Under the pieces are notes generated by a model that was not told where the DNA came from, ran no database searches, and saw nothing but the letters and a program-made list of their open reading frames with translations. From assembly GCA_023458055.1 (NCBI GenBank), contig JAEXAW010000016.1, positions 1-64,000 on the forward strand: a DNA stretch of 64,000 nt. The letters run 5' to 3'. The DNA is from Pseudomonadota bacterium. GTDB taxonomy: Bacteria; Pseudomonadota; Alphaproteobacteria; Sphingomonadales; Sphingomonadaceae. Position 1 is the first letter of the stretch, and every line of letters starts with the position of its first letter. Positions 7,811 to 15,405 of the stretch are shown piece by piece. The position numbers and the translations under genes are program-made.

Positions 7811-8983
7811 TTAAAGCCTTTCAACAATCGTCACATTGGCGATGCCGCCTCCTTCGCACATGGTCTGGAGGCCATATTTGCCGCCATTCGCCTTGAGTAC
7901 GCCGAGCAGGGTGGCCATCAGCTTGGTGCCAGAAGCGCCGAGCGGGTGGCCGAGCGCAATCGCGCCGCCATGGACATTCATCCTCGCGGGGTCGGCGCCG
8001 ACATGCTTGGCCCACGCCATCGGCACGGGCGCGAAGGCTTCATTGACTTCATAAGCGTCAATGTCGCCGATCTTGAGGCCCGCGCGTTGCAACGCCCGGT
8101 CAGTCGCGAACAGTGGTTCTTCGAGCATGATGATCGGATCGCCGGCTGTGACGGTGACATTGTGGATGCGCGCCACCGGGGTCAGGCCATGCGCTTTGAG
8201 CGCGGCTTCGGAAACGATCAACGCCGCCGATGCACCATCGCAAATCTGGCTCGCATTGGCGGCAGTGATCACGCCGCCTTCCTGCAGCAGCTTGACCGAA
8301 GCAATGCCTTCGAGCGTTGCATCGCCGCGAATGCCTTCATCGGTGAGGTGCATTTCGCTGTTGCCGTCGACCTCGACTTCAAGCGGCACGATTTCATGCG
8401 CGAACCGGCCCGCCGAGGTCGCGGCGGCGGCACGGCGATGGCTTTCAAGCGCGAAGGCATCAAGCTCTTCCTTGGAGAAGCCATGCTTCTTCGCCATCAT
8501 CTCCGCGCCCATAAATTGCGAGAACATGATGCCCGGATATTTTTCTTCGAGCCGGGGCGATTTATAGGTGCCGAGCCCTTCCTTGGCGTGGAACATGCCG
8601 GTCGAGCCCATCGGTACGCGGGTCATCGATTCGACCCCTGCCGCAATCACCACATCCTGCGTGCCCGACATCACTGCTTGCGCGGCGAACTGCATTGCCT
8701 GCTGCGAAGAACCGCATTGACGGTCGATGGTAACGGCGGGAACGCTATCGGGCAGCGCATTGGCTGCGAGCACCGCATTGCGCCCGACCTGGAAGCTCTG
8801 CTGTCCGCCCTGCATGACGCAGCCCATGATGACATCTTCAACCGCTGCGCCATCAATCCCGGTCTTGGCGACCAGATGATCAAGCGTTGCCGCCGCCATA
8901 TCGACCGGATGCCATCCGGCGAGTTTTCCGTTGCGCTTGCCGCCCGCGGTGCGGAATGCGTCTACAATATAGGCTGTCGCCAT
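7811..8983 (-). CDS. Acetyl-CoA C-acyltransferase (thiolase)
   Basis: The 390-residue thiolase cleaves 3-oxoacyl-CoA with CoA in the degradative direction. The N-terminal nucleophile is the Cys of TIDRQCGSSQQA, the His lies in NVHGGAIALGHPLGASG, and the second Cys is in TMCEGGGIAN near the C-terminus. GGAG lies upstream of the start. It follows the acyl-CoA dehydrogenase and precedes the HSD10-like SDR, which together resemble the lower part of isoleucine or short branched-chain oxidation. An enoyl-CoA hydratase is missing from this operon. Confidence 0.93.
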   Translation of the reverse strand: MATAYIVDAFRTAGGKRNGKLAGWHPVDMAAATLDHLVAKTGIDGAAVEDVIMGCVMQGGQQSFQVGRNAVLAANALPDSVPAVTIDRQCGSSQQAMQFAAQAVMSGTQDVVIAAGVESMTRVPMGSTGMFHAKEGLGTYKSPRLEEKYPGIMFSQFMGAEMMAKKHGFSKEELDAFALESHRRAAAATSAGRFAHEIVPLEVEVDGNSEMHLTDEGIRGDATLEGIASVKLLQEGGVITAANASQICDGASAALIVSEAALKAHGLTPVARIHNVTVTAGDPIIMLEEPLFATDRALQRAGLKIGDIDAYEVNEAFAPVPMAWAKHVGADPARMNVHGGAIALGHPLGASGTKLMATLLGVLKANGGKYGLQTMCEGGGIANVTIVERL

Positions 8984-9007
8984 GTCTTAAAACTCCTTGT
9001 CTTAAGT

Positions 9008-9073
9008 CCGTTCGCCCTGAGCTTGTCGAAGGGCAGGTTTAAGCCGGGGCTTCAACAGGCTCAGAGCGAACGG
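9008..9073. repeat. Palindromic repeat between ACAD and thiolase genes
   Basis: An imperfect inverted repeat with outer arms CCGTTCG/CGAACGG and inner arms containing CTGAGC/GCTCAG and CTTGTCGAAG/CTTCAACAGG. The same family appears at 37098-37152. It lies within the proposed operon and could form an mRNA hairpin between the two genes. Confidence 0.6.
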
Positions 9074-9100
9074 GAGAGGGGTTATCCGGACGTCTCTCCT

Positions 9101-10255
9101 CTAGAGTTTGCGTCCGATCAGTTCTTTCATGATCTCGTTGGTGCCGCCGAAGATGCGGGTGACGCGCGCCGCACGCCATGCCCGGGCAATCGGATATTCG
9201 TTCATATAGCCCGCGCCGCCGTGCAGTTGGAGGCATTTGTCCATGACCTCCCATTGGAGTTCGGTGTGCCACAGCTTTGAGGCCGCGCCTTCTTCGGGGG
9301 TTAGCTTGCCTTCGGCGAGGCGGTTGAGGCACCAGTCAAGATGCGCCCAGCCGACCTGCAGCTTGGTCTTCAAATCGGCAAGGACGAAGCGGGTGTTCTG
9401 GAAATCGAGCACGGGCTTACCGAACGCCTTGCGGTCGCGGGTAAATTCGACCGTATCGTCGAACGCCTTTTGCGCGGATGCCTGCGCCGAAACTGCAATC
9501 GAGAGGCGCTCCTGCGGCAATTCGCTCATCAGGTAGATGAAGCCCTGGCCTTCTTCGCCCAGGCAGTTGGTCATCGGAACTCGCACATCGTTGAAGAACA
9601 GTTCCGACGTGTCCGCTTCGTCCATCCCGATCTTGTCGAGATTGCGACCACGCGAAAAGCCTTCGCGGTCGGCTTCGACGAGAATGATAGAAACGCCTTT
9701 CCAGGCGGGTTCGACTTCGGTGTCGGTCTTGGCGCAAACGAGGATCAGGTCCGCATTCTGCCCGTTGGTGATATAGGTCTTGCTGCCGTTGATGACATAA
9801 TGATTGCCATCCTTTTTGGCCGTGGTCTTCATGCCCTGAAGGTCGGACCCGGTGCCCGGTTCGGTCATGGCAATGGCGGTGACGACTTCGCCCGCGACCA
9901 TTTTGGGGAGCCATTCGCGCTTCTGTTCTTCCGACCCGTAAGCGACGATATAGTTGGTGACGATATCCGAATGGAGCGAAAAGCCGGTGGTCACGCCGCC
10001 CGAATAGCTGCTTTCTTCATCGACAATCGCATTATAGCGGAAATCAAGACCGAGGCCGCCATATTCTTCCGGAACGGTCGGGCAAAGGAGGCCAAGCTCC
10101 CCGGCCTTCGTCCAGATCGACTTATCGACAATGCCCGCTTCGGCCCATTTGGCCTGATTGGGGGCAATTTCCTTTTCCATGAACTGGCGCACCGTTTGAC
10201 GGAACGCTTCATGATCCTCATCATAGGCAGTGCGCGAAAGGGAATCGAGCGACAT
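9101..10255 (-). CDS. Acyl-CoA dehydrogenase (short/branched-chain type)
   Basis: This 384-residue FAD enzyme oxidises an acyl-CoA to the 2-enoyl-CoA. It shows AIAMTEPGTGSDLQGM and GSKTYITNGQNADLILVCAKTD (FAD/substrate region), RKAFGKPVLDFQNTRF and the C-terminal LHGGAGYMNEYPIAR. The loop RIFGGTNEI has Gly where many members carry the catalytic Glu of YEGT. Long-chain and isovaleryl types use a Glu elsewhere in the fold, so substrate class is uncertain. The start at 10255 has AAGGAGAGG upstream; the open frame continues to 10924 but that part is promoter and antisense sequence. It is the first gene of a four-gene operon under a LiuR-like operator. Confidence 0.9.
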   Translation of the reverse strand: MSLDSLSRTAYDEDHEAFRQTVRQFMEKEIAPNQAKWAEAGIVDKSIWTKAGELGLLCPTVPEEYGGLGLDFRYNAIVDEESSYSGGVTTGFSLHSDIVTNYIVAYGSEEQKREWLPKMVAGEVVTAIAMTEPGTGSDLQGMKTTAKKDGNHYVINGSKTYITNGQNADLILVCAKTDTEVEPAWKGVSIILVEADREGFSRGRNLDKIGMDEADTSELFFNDVRVPMTNCLGEEGQGFIYLMSELPQERLSIAVSAQASAQKAFDDTVEFTRDRKAFGKPVLDFQNTRFVLADLKTKLQVGWAHLDWCLNRLAEGKLTPEEGAASKLWHTELQWEVMDKCLQLHGGAGYMNEYPIARAWRAARVTRIFGGTNEIMKELIGRKL

Positions 10256-10283
10256 AGACCTCTCCTTGTGTAACGTTTCGCGG

Positions 10284-10314
10284 ATATTAGAGGGCGTCTT
10301 TACGTTTACGTCAA
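10284..10314 (-). promoter_or_regulatory. MerR-type (LiuR-like) promoter/operator for the ACAD operon
   Basis: On the minus strand TTGACG (10314-10309) and TAATAT (10289-10284) are separated by 19 bases, the long spacer typical of MerR-activated promoters. The imperfect palindrome TTTACGT-TT-ACGTCAA (10299-10314, plus-strand reading) covers the -35 element and part of the spacer, and resembles LiuR sites of branched-chain catabolism. The predicted transcript would have a leader of about 20 bases to the start at 10255. Confidence 0.6.
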
Positions 10315-10366
10315 GTTGCTTTTCGAAACTTTTGACACGGAATATAGGAAGGAAGGCAAAGGCCCA

Positions 10367-11236
10367 ATGCGTGACGTTACGGTAGCCTTGAATGCGAAGG
10401 CCGAACTTGGCGAAGGACCGCGCTGGCACGCGGGCGAGCAGGCGCTTTACTGGGTCGATATCAACCGCAATCAGTTGCAGCGCTTTGACCCGGTGACCAA
10501 CGCGATTGATGTGCGCAGCTTCGATACGCCGGTAGGGTGCTTTGCCTTTCGCGAAGGCGGCGGGCTGGTCTTGGCGATGAAAAATGGCTGCGCTTTGCTG
10601 GACAGCTTTGATGGGGACCCGGTGCCGTTTGGGCCTCAGATTTTTGCCGATAAGCCCAACCATCGTTTCAATGATGGCCGCACTGATGTAGCGGGGCGTT
10701 TCTGGGTCGGCAGCGTTAACAGCGCGAAGGATGCTGAAGATGCTGCGCTCTATCGGCTTGATCCGGACGGGAGTCTTACGGAGATTGAGGGCGGGATGCT
10801 CACCTGCAACGCGGCAGCGTTCAGCGCGGACGGGCGGCATTTCACCCATGCCGATACGCCGAGCCATGCACTGAGGCTCTATGACGTCATTGATGGCGAG
10901 CTTGCCAACCGTCGCATCCTTCACCAGTTCGAGATGGGCAAGGGGCGTCCGGATGGCGGGTCGTTTGACATGGAGGGCAATTACTGGAGCGCCCTTTTTG
11001 ATGGCGGACGCGTGGTGCGGCTGGATATGGCGGGGAATATCCTCGAAACGGTGGAGCTTCCTGTTACCCGCCCGACGATGATTGCCTTTGGCGGCGATGA
11101 CCTCCGCACCGCCTATGTAACCAGCGCACGCACCGGCCTGTCCGAAAGCGCGCTTGCGAGCCAGCCTTACGCTGGCGCGATCTTCAGCTTCCGCGTCGAT
11201 GTGCCGGGCGTCGCCGAACCCTTTTTCGCGAAATAA
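10367..11236 (+). CDS. SMP-30/gluconolactonase/LRE family protein
   Basis: The product is a 289-residue six-bladed propeller of the SMP-30 family, members of which are metal-dependent sugar lactonases. Typical motifs are the early ELGEGPRWHAGEQALYWVDI (with the metal-binding Glu), PNHRFNDGRTDVAGRFWVGS and a central DGSLTEIEGGMLTCNAAAFS. I start at MRDVTVALN (10367), which has an AAGG-rich leader; the frame opens at 10316. It is divergent from the acyl-CoA dehydrogenase operon and shares its 110-bp upstream region. The lactone substrate is unknown. Confidence 0.88.
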   Translation: MRDVTVALNAKAELGEGPRWHAGEQALYWVDINRNQLQRFDPVTNAIDVRSFDTPVGCFAFREGGGLVLAMKNGCALLDSFDGDPVPFGPQIFADKPNHRFNDGRTDVAGRFWVGSVNSAKDAEDAALYRLDPDGSLTEIEGGMLTCNAAAFSADGRHFTHADTPSHALRLYDVIDGELANRRILHQFEMGKGRPDGGSFDMEGNYWSALFDGGRVVRLDMAGNILETVELPVTRPTMIAFGGDDLRTAYVTSARTGLSESALASQPYAGAIFSFRVDVPGVAEPFFAK

Positions 11237-11352
11237 AGTTGCGTGATCGGGCGGCGCTGCTTAGGCTCGGTTGATTGAAGGTTCAGATAGAACCCGTTAT
11301 TGGCCCGCCCATACCCGCCACCCTGACAAGATTATTTTGGAGAGACATTCTG

Positions 11353-13524
11353 ATGCGTTTGCTGTTTCCCTTGCTGGCTTCGACCGCCATGCTTTCTGCT
11401 TGCACTACGACTGGACAGGATATGACGACCACTCCCACACCCGCTCCTGAAGCAACGACGCCTGCGCCTTCCGGTAACCCGCTGACGGCCGAATGGACCG
11501 GCCCCTATGGCGGCGTTCCGGCCTGGGACAAGATGAAGGCTGCTGATTTTCCGGCCGCTTTTCAGGAAGCGATGGACGATTATCGCCGCGAGGTGGAGGC
11601 GGTGCGCGATAATCCCGCACCGGCGACCTTCGATAATGTCCACCTCCCCATGATGCGTGCAGGCGCGAAGTTCAATCGTCTCTATCCTTATTGGGGGGTA
11701 CAGACCTCGAACCTTTCAAATGATCAGGTGCAGAAGATCGAGGCTGAATGGGAACCCAAGCTCACCGCCTTTTTCGATTCGCTCAAATTCGATCCCAAAA
11801 TGTTCCAGCGCTACAAGGCCGTCTATGACAAGCGCGCGAGCCTTGGCCTCAATGCGCAGCAACTGCGTATCGTCGAGCGGACTTATGAAGATTATGTCCG
11901 CAGCGGCGCGGCGCTTGACCAGGCCAAGAAGGATCGGGTCGCCGCGATCAACAGCCAGCTTGCGGGCCTGTTTTCGGAATTTTCGGCAAAGCTGCTCAAG
12001 GATGAGCAAACCAACATCTTCGTCACCGACGAAAAGAAGCTGGCCGGGCTCGAGCCTGCCTTTGTCGCATCGTTAAAGGCAGCCGCGACCAGCGCAGGTC
12101 GTCCCGATGCGTGGGCGATCAAGAATACCCGTTCGGCGGCGCAACCGGTGCTGCAATATGCCTCGGACCGGGCACTGCGCGAGCAAGTATGGCGCGCCTT
12201 TGTCAGCCGGGGCGACAATGGTGATGCCAATGACACCAACGCAACCATCGCAAAAATCCTCAAACTGCGGCAGGAGCGTGCGCAGCTTCTCGGCTTCGAA
12301 AACCACGCTCAATACCGCATGGCCGATACGATGGCGAAAAAGCCCGAGGCGGGCATGGCATTGATGATGAAGGTATGGAAACCGGCGGTTGAGCGGGTCA
12401 AGGAAGAGGTCGCCGACATGCAGGCGATTGCCAATGCCGAAGCCAAGGCAGGCAAAGGTCCCAAGCTTACCATCGAGCCGTGGGACTATCGCTATTATGC
12501 CGAGAAGGTCCGCAAGGCGAAATATGACCTTAGCGAAGATGAGGTCAAACCCTATCTCCAACTCGACAAGCTGGTGCAGGGCATGTTCTGGTCGGCGGAG
12601 AAGCTCTACGACCTCAAATTCACCGAAAATACCGGGAGCATTCCGGTGTTCGACCCCGAAGTGCGCACGTTCGAGGTGACCAACGCCAAGACCGGCAAGC
12701 ATGTCGGCGTCTTCTATCTCGACAATTATGCGCGCGACGGCAAACGGTCGGGGGCGTGGATGACGACCTATCGCGACCAGCGCAAGCTCGACCCCGCGCA
12801 AACCACCATCGCGTCGAACAATAATAATTTCACCAAGGGCGCGGGCGGCGTGCCGACGCTCATCAGTCTTGATGATGCCTCGACCCTGTTCCACGAATTT
12901 GGCCACGGCATCCATTATCTGCTGCAGGATATCACTTATCCCGAACTCGCCGGGGTGCCGCGCGATTTCGTAGAATATCCGAGCCAGGTGAACGAAAACT
13001 GGCTGCTCACCCGCGAGGTGCTTGACCAGTTTGCGACGCATTACCAGACCGGCAAGCCGATGCCGCAGGAATTGGTGCAGAAAATCCTCAATTCGGAAAA
13101 GTTCAACCAGGGCTTTTCGACGGTAGAATATCTGGGTTCGGCGATTGTCGATATGAAGATTCACAACCGCTCAACCCCGGTAACCGATGTCGATGCGATC
13201 GAGCGCGAAACGCTGGCCGAAATTGGCATGCCCAAGGAAATCGTGATGCGCCACCGCCTGCCGCAGTTCGGCCATCTCTTTTCCTCGGATGCCTATTCGG
13301 CGGGCTATTATAGCTATCTCTGGTCGGAAACGATGGACGCCGATACCTGGGCGGCATTCATGGAAGCAGGCGGCCCGTGGGATCGCACGGTCGCGGATAA
13401 ATTCCGCACCATCCTGCTGTCCACCGGCAATGAAACCGACCGCGCCGAAGCCTATCGCGCCTTCCGTGGCCGCGATCCGGACGTCAACGCACTCCTCAAA
13501 AAGCGTGGTTTTCCGGTAAAGTGA
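11353..13524 (+). CDS. M3 family metallopeptidase lipoprotein (Dcp-like)
   Basis: The 723-residue protein begins MRLLFPLLASTAMLSAC, a lipoprotein signal with Cys17, so it is probably anchored in the envelope facing the periplasm. The catalytic zinc motif is His514-Glu-Phe-Gly-His518 in TLFHEFGHGIHYLL. The C-terminal GYYSYLWSETMDADTW is typical of peptidyl-dipeptidase Dcp and oligopeptidase A relatives, so it likely removes C-terminal dipeptides from peptides. GGAGAG precedes the start at 11353; the frame opens earlier at 11275 but without a signal sequence. It is monocistronic, with a hairpin after the stop. Confidence 0.92.
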   Translation: MRLLFPLLASTAMLSACTTTGQDMTTTPTPAPEATTPAPSGNPLTAEWTGPYGGVPAWDKMKAADFPAAFQEAMDDYRREVEAVRDNPAPATFDNVHLPMMRAGAKFNRLYPYWGVQTSNLSNDQVQKIEAEWEPKLTAFFDSLKFDPKMFQRYKAVYDKRASLGLNAQQLRIVERTYEDYVRSGAALDQAKKDRVAAINSQLAGLFSEFSAKLLKDEQTNIFVTDEKKLAGLEPAFVASLKAAATSAGRPDAWAIKNTRSAAQPVLQYASDRALREQVWRAFVSRGDNGDANDTNATIAKILKLRQERAQLLGFENHAQYRMADTMAKKPEAGMALMMKVWKPAVERVKEEVADMQAIANAEAKAGKGPKLTIEPWDYRYYAEKVRKAKYDLSEDEVKPYLQLDKLVQGMFWSAEKLYDLKFTENTGSIPVFDPEVRTFEVTNAKTGKHVGVFYLDNYARDGKRSGAWMTTYRDQRKLDPAQTTIASNNNNFTKGAGGVPTLISLDDASTLFHEFGHGIHYLLQDITYPELAGVPRDFVEYPSQVNENWLLTREVLDQFATHYQTGKPMPQELVQKILNSEKFNQGFSTVEYLGSAIVDMKIHNRSTPVTDVDAIERETLAEIGMPKEIVMRHRLPQFGHLFSSDAYSAGYYSYLWSETMDADTWAAFMEAGGPWDRTVADKFRTILLSTGNETDRAEAYRAFRGRDPDVNALLKKRGFPVK

Positions 13525-13533
13525 TCAAAAAGT

Positions 13534-13565
13534 AACCTCCCCGTCGCTATGCGACTGGGGAGGTT
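13534..13565 (+). terminator. Hairpin after the M3 peptidase gene
   Basis: AACCTCCCC/GGGGAGGTT with an inner GTCGC/GCGAC stem forms a long hairpin 10 bases after the stop codon. There is no T-run, so termination may be factor-dependent. It separates the peptidase from the SPFH gene promoter. Confidence 0.55.
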
Positions 13566-13576
13566 CTCGATACCGG

Positions 13577-13613
13577 TTGACGCTCTCCAAATATCATATA
13601 AATATGATATCAT
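13577..13613 (+). promoter_or_regulatory. AT-rich promoter with overlapping palindromic operator for SPFH gene
   Basis: TTGACG (13577-13582) is followed after 16 bases by TAAATA (13599-13604). Overlaid on the -10 region is an inverted repeat with 8-bp arms ATATCATA/TATGATAT (13591-13598 and 13603-13610) and a second perfect palindrome ATGATATCAT (13604-13613). The placement suggests a repressor site. The stretch stands out as far more AT-rich than its surroundings. Confidence 0.6.
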
Positions 13614-13630
13614 AATTTATGGAGGGCAAG

Positions 13631-14554
13631 ATGAGTGATTCGATTTCCCCGACCCCGCTAGGTTCCAGCCACGGTCTAACGCTCAGCCGTGAACGGCCCG
13701 CAGCAACGGCGTCGGGTTATCTCGCGCTGATTATCATGCTGGTCGCACTCGCGGTTGCGATTTACGGCATTGTCATGCTGGCCAATGATTATATCGGCCC
13801 GCTCGCAATTGGCGCGGTGATTCTGGGGTCGATTGCGGTGCTGCTGACGATGCCGGGCCTCTATTTGCTCCAACCCAATCAGGCGGCGGCGATCCTGTTG
13901 TTCGGTGATTATAAGGGCACCGACCGCCATACCGGGCTGCGCTGGACGCTCCCTTGGCTTACCAAGAAGAAGGTGTCGGTCCGCGCCAACAACCTCATAT
14001 CCGAACGGATCAAGGTCAATGATTTGCGCGGAAACCCTATCGAAATGGCGGCGCAAGTGGTGTGGCGCGTGGTCGATACCGCGCAAGCCCTGTTCGACGT
14101 TGATGATTATAAGGCTTTCGTGGTGGTGCAGATCGAAGCGGCGGTGCGCACCATCGGCTCGCGCTATCCCTATGACGATTTTGCGCATCAGGAGGTGACG
14201 CTTCGCGGCAATCATGACCAGGTCGGTGCGGAACTGCGTGACGAACTCAACAATCGCCTCTCGGTCGCTGGCATTACTGTCGATGAGTGCGGCTTCACCC
14301 ACTTGGCTTATGCGCAGGAAATTGCAGGCGCGATGCTGCGCCGTCAGCAGGCGCAGGCGGTGGTCGCCGCGAGGCAAACGCTGGTCGAAGGCGCGGTCGG
14401 CATGGTCGAAATGGCCCTTGAGCAACTCTCCGCCAAAAATGTGGTGGAGCTCGACGATGAACGCCGCGCAGCGATGGTCTCGAACCTGATGGTCGTCCTC
14501 TGCGGCGAGCGCGACACCCAGCCGGTGGTCAACGCCGGATCGCTTTACCAATAG
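13631..14554 (+). CDS. SPFH domain (stomatin/prohibitin-like) membrane protein
   Basis: The 307-residue product has two N-terminal hydrophobic segments (about residues 29-51 and 55-78) and then an SPFH domain (about 85-290), including YLLQPNQAAAILLFGDYKGT, GLRWTLPWL and the helical EIAGAMLRRQQAQAVVAARQ. SPFH proteins form oligomeric membrane microdomains and often protect proteases or stress complexes. The start at 13631 follows GGAGGG with a 4-base spacer. It lies 15 bp before a small ribbon-helix-helix gene and behind a palindromic operator. The physiological role is unknown. Confidence 0.88.
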   Translation: MSDSISPTPLGSSHGLTLSRERPAATASGYLALIIMLVALAVAIYGIVMLANDYIGPLAIGAVILGSIAVLLTMPGLYLLQPNQAAAILLFGDYKGTDRHTGLRWTLPWLTKKKVSVRANNLISERIKVNDLRGNPIEMAAQVVWRVVDTAQALFDVDDYKAFVVVQIEAAVRTIGSRYPYDDFAHQEVTLRGNHDQVGAELRDELNNRLSVAGITVDECGFTHLAYAQEIAGAMLRRQQAQAVVAARQTLVEGAVGMVEMALEQLSAKNVVELDDERRAAMVSNLMVVLCGERDTQPVVNAGSLYQ

Positions 14555-14569
14555 GGCGAGAGATACGCC

Positions 14570-14773
14570 TTGTCCGGTCCGCCATCCAAGAAAGCCTATC
14601 CGTTGCGTCTCGATCCCGCACTCCATGCGGCGATCGAGCGCGCGGCGGCGACGGACCTGCGCAGCTTCAACGCGCAAGTCGAATGTCTTTTGCGCGAAGC
14701 ATTGGCGCGGCGCGGCGTCAAGGTCGGCGTTACCGAGCGCCCCAAACGCGGACGCCCACCGAAGGAGGAATGA
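14570..14773 (+). CDS. Arc-type ribbon-helix-helix DNA-binding protein
   Basis: This 67-residue basic protein has the Arc/MetJ-like pattern: KAYPLRLDPALHAAIERAAATDLRSFNAQVECLLREAL, a beta strand followed by two helices. The C-terminus is Arg/Lys/Pro-rich (RPKRGRPPKEE), reminiscent of an AT-hook. The start is a TTG at 14570, 15 bp after the SPFH stop, with GGCGAGAGA upstream; this start is less certain than others. It probably binds DNA as a dimer and is a candidate autoregulator of the SPFH operon through the upstream palindrome. No toxin-like partner is seen. Confidence 0.75.
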   Translation: MSGPPSKKAYPLRLDPALHAAIERAAATDLRSFNAQVECLLREALARRGVKVGVTERPKRGRPPKEE

Positions 14774-14785
14774 CGTTGGCCCAAA

Positions 14786-15400
14786 TCAGCTTGGGGTCGC
14801 CTGATCAATATAAGGGCCGATCACTGCCATAGCGCGCGCGATATAGCTGTCTTTCTCGCCGACCGGCGCGACATAACGCAAGGCTGCTTCCGCCATTGCC
14901 GCATTGCCACCGCGCGCAATCATCCATGCCGCCAGATAATGCGAGGCGAAACATCCGCCTGCTGTCGCAACATTCCCATGCGCGATGAACGGCGCATCAA
15001 TGACGGTAACACCCGCTTCAACCACCCAAGGTTTGGTGGTAAGATCGGTGCAGGCGGGAAGAGGCCCGATAAGCCCCAACTTCGCCAGCAATAGCGTTCC
15101 GGAACATTGCGCGGCGATCAATTGGCACGTGGGATCCAGGTGAATCTGCTTGAGCAAATCGGTATCCGCCGCAATGTCTCTTGTGTTGACCCCGCTGCCA
15201 ATAATTACCGCATCCGCTTCGGCAGAAAAGGAAAGCGGTCTTTGGCCCTCGATCAACACGCCGTTCATCGATGTGACCTGAGGTGACGGGGTTGTGATCC
15301 ATGCGTTCCAACCCTCGGCCTTACGACGGTTGATGATTGCCGCGGCGATGAAGGAATCCAGTTCATTGAACCCGTCAAAGGTAAGAACGGCAACCTGCAT
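14786..15400 (-). CDS. DJ-1/PfpI family protein
   Basis: The 204-residue protein of the DJ-1/PfpI (glutamine amidotransferase-like) fold has the nucleophile elbow AAQCSGTLLLAKLG (Cys99) and an N-terminal FDGFNELD containing the conserved Glu13 that often activates this Cys. Members include proteases, glyoxalases, chaperones and isocyanide hydratases, and the exact activity cannot be chosen here. It lacks the AraC-type DNA-binding domain found in some relatives. It begins 5 bp after the stop of the CBS-domain membrane protein gene and is probably co-transcribed with it. Confidence 0.82.
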   Translation of the reverse strand: MQVAVLTFDGFNELDSFIAAAIINRRKAEGWNAWITTPSPQVTSMNGVLIEGQRPLSFSAEADAVIIGSGVNTRDIAADTDLLKQIHLDPTCQLIAAQCSGTLLLAKLGLIGPLPACTDLTTKPWVVEAGVTVIDAPFIAHGNVATAGGCFASHYLAAWMIARGGNAAMAEAALRYVAPVGEKDSYIARAMAVIGPYIDQATPS

Positions 15401-15405
15401 CTTCG

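Noticed and set aside
7946..9280. 444-residue plus-strand frame opposite the thiolase
   Set aside because: Antisense shadow of a clearly conserved thiolase gene.
12073..13164. 363-residue frame antisense to the M3 peptidase
   Set aside because: The sense strand encodes the conserved HEFGH peptidase; the antisense frame has no motif.
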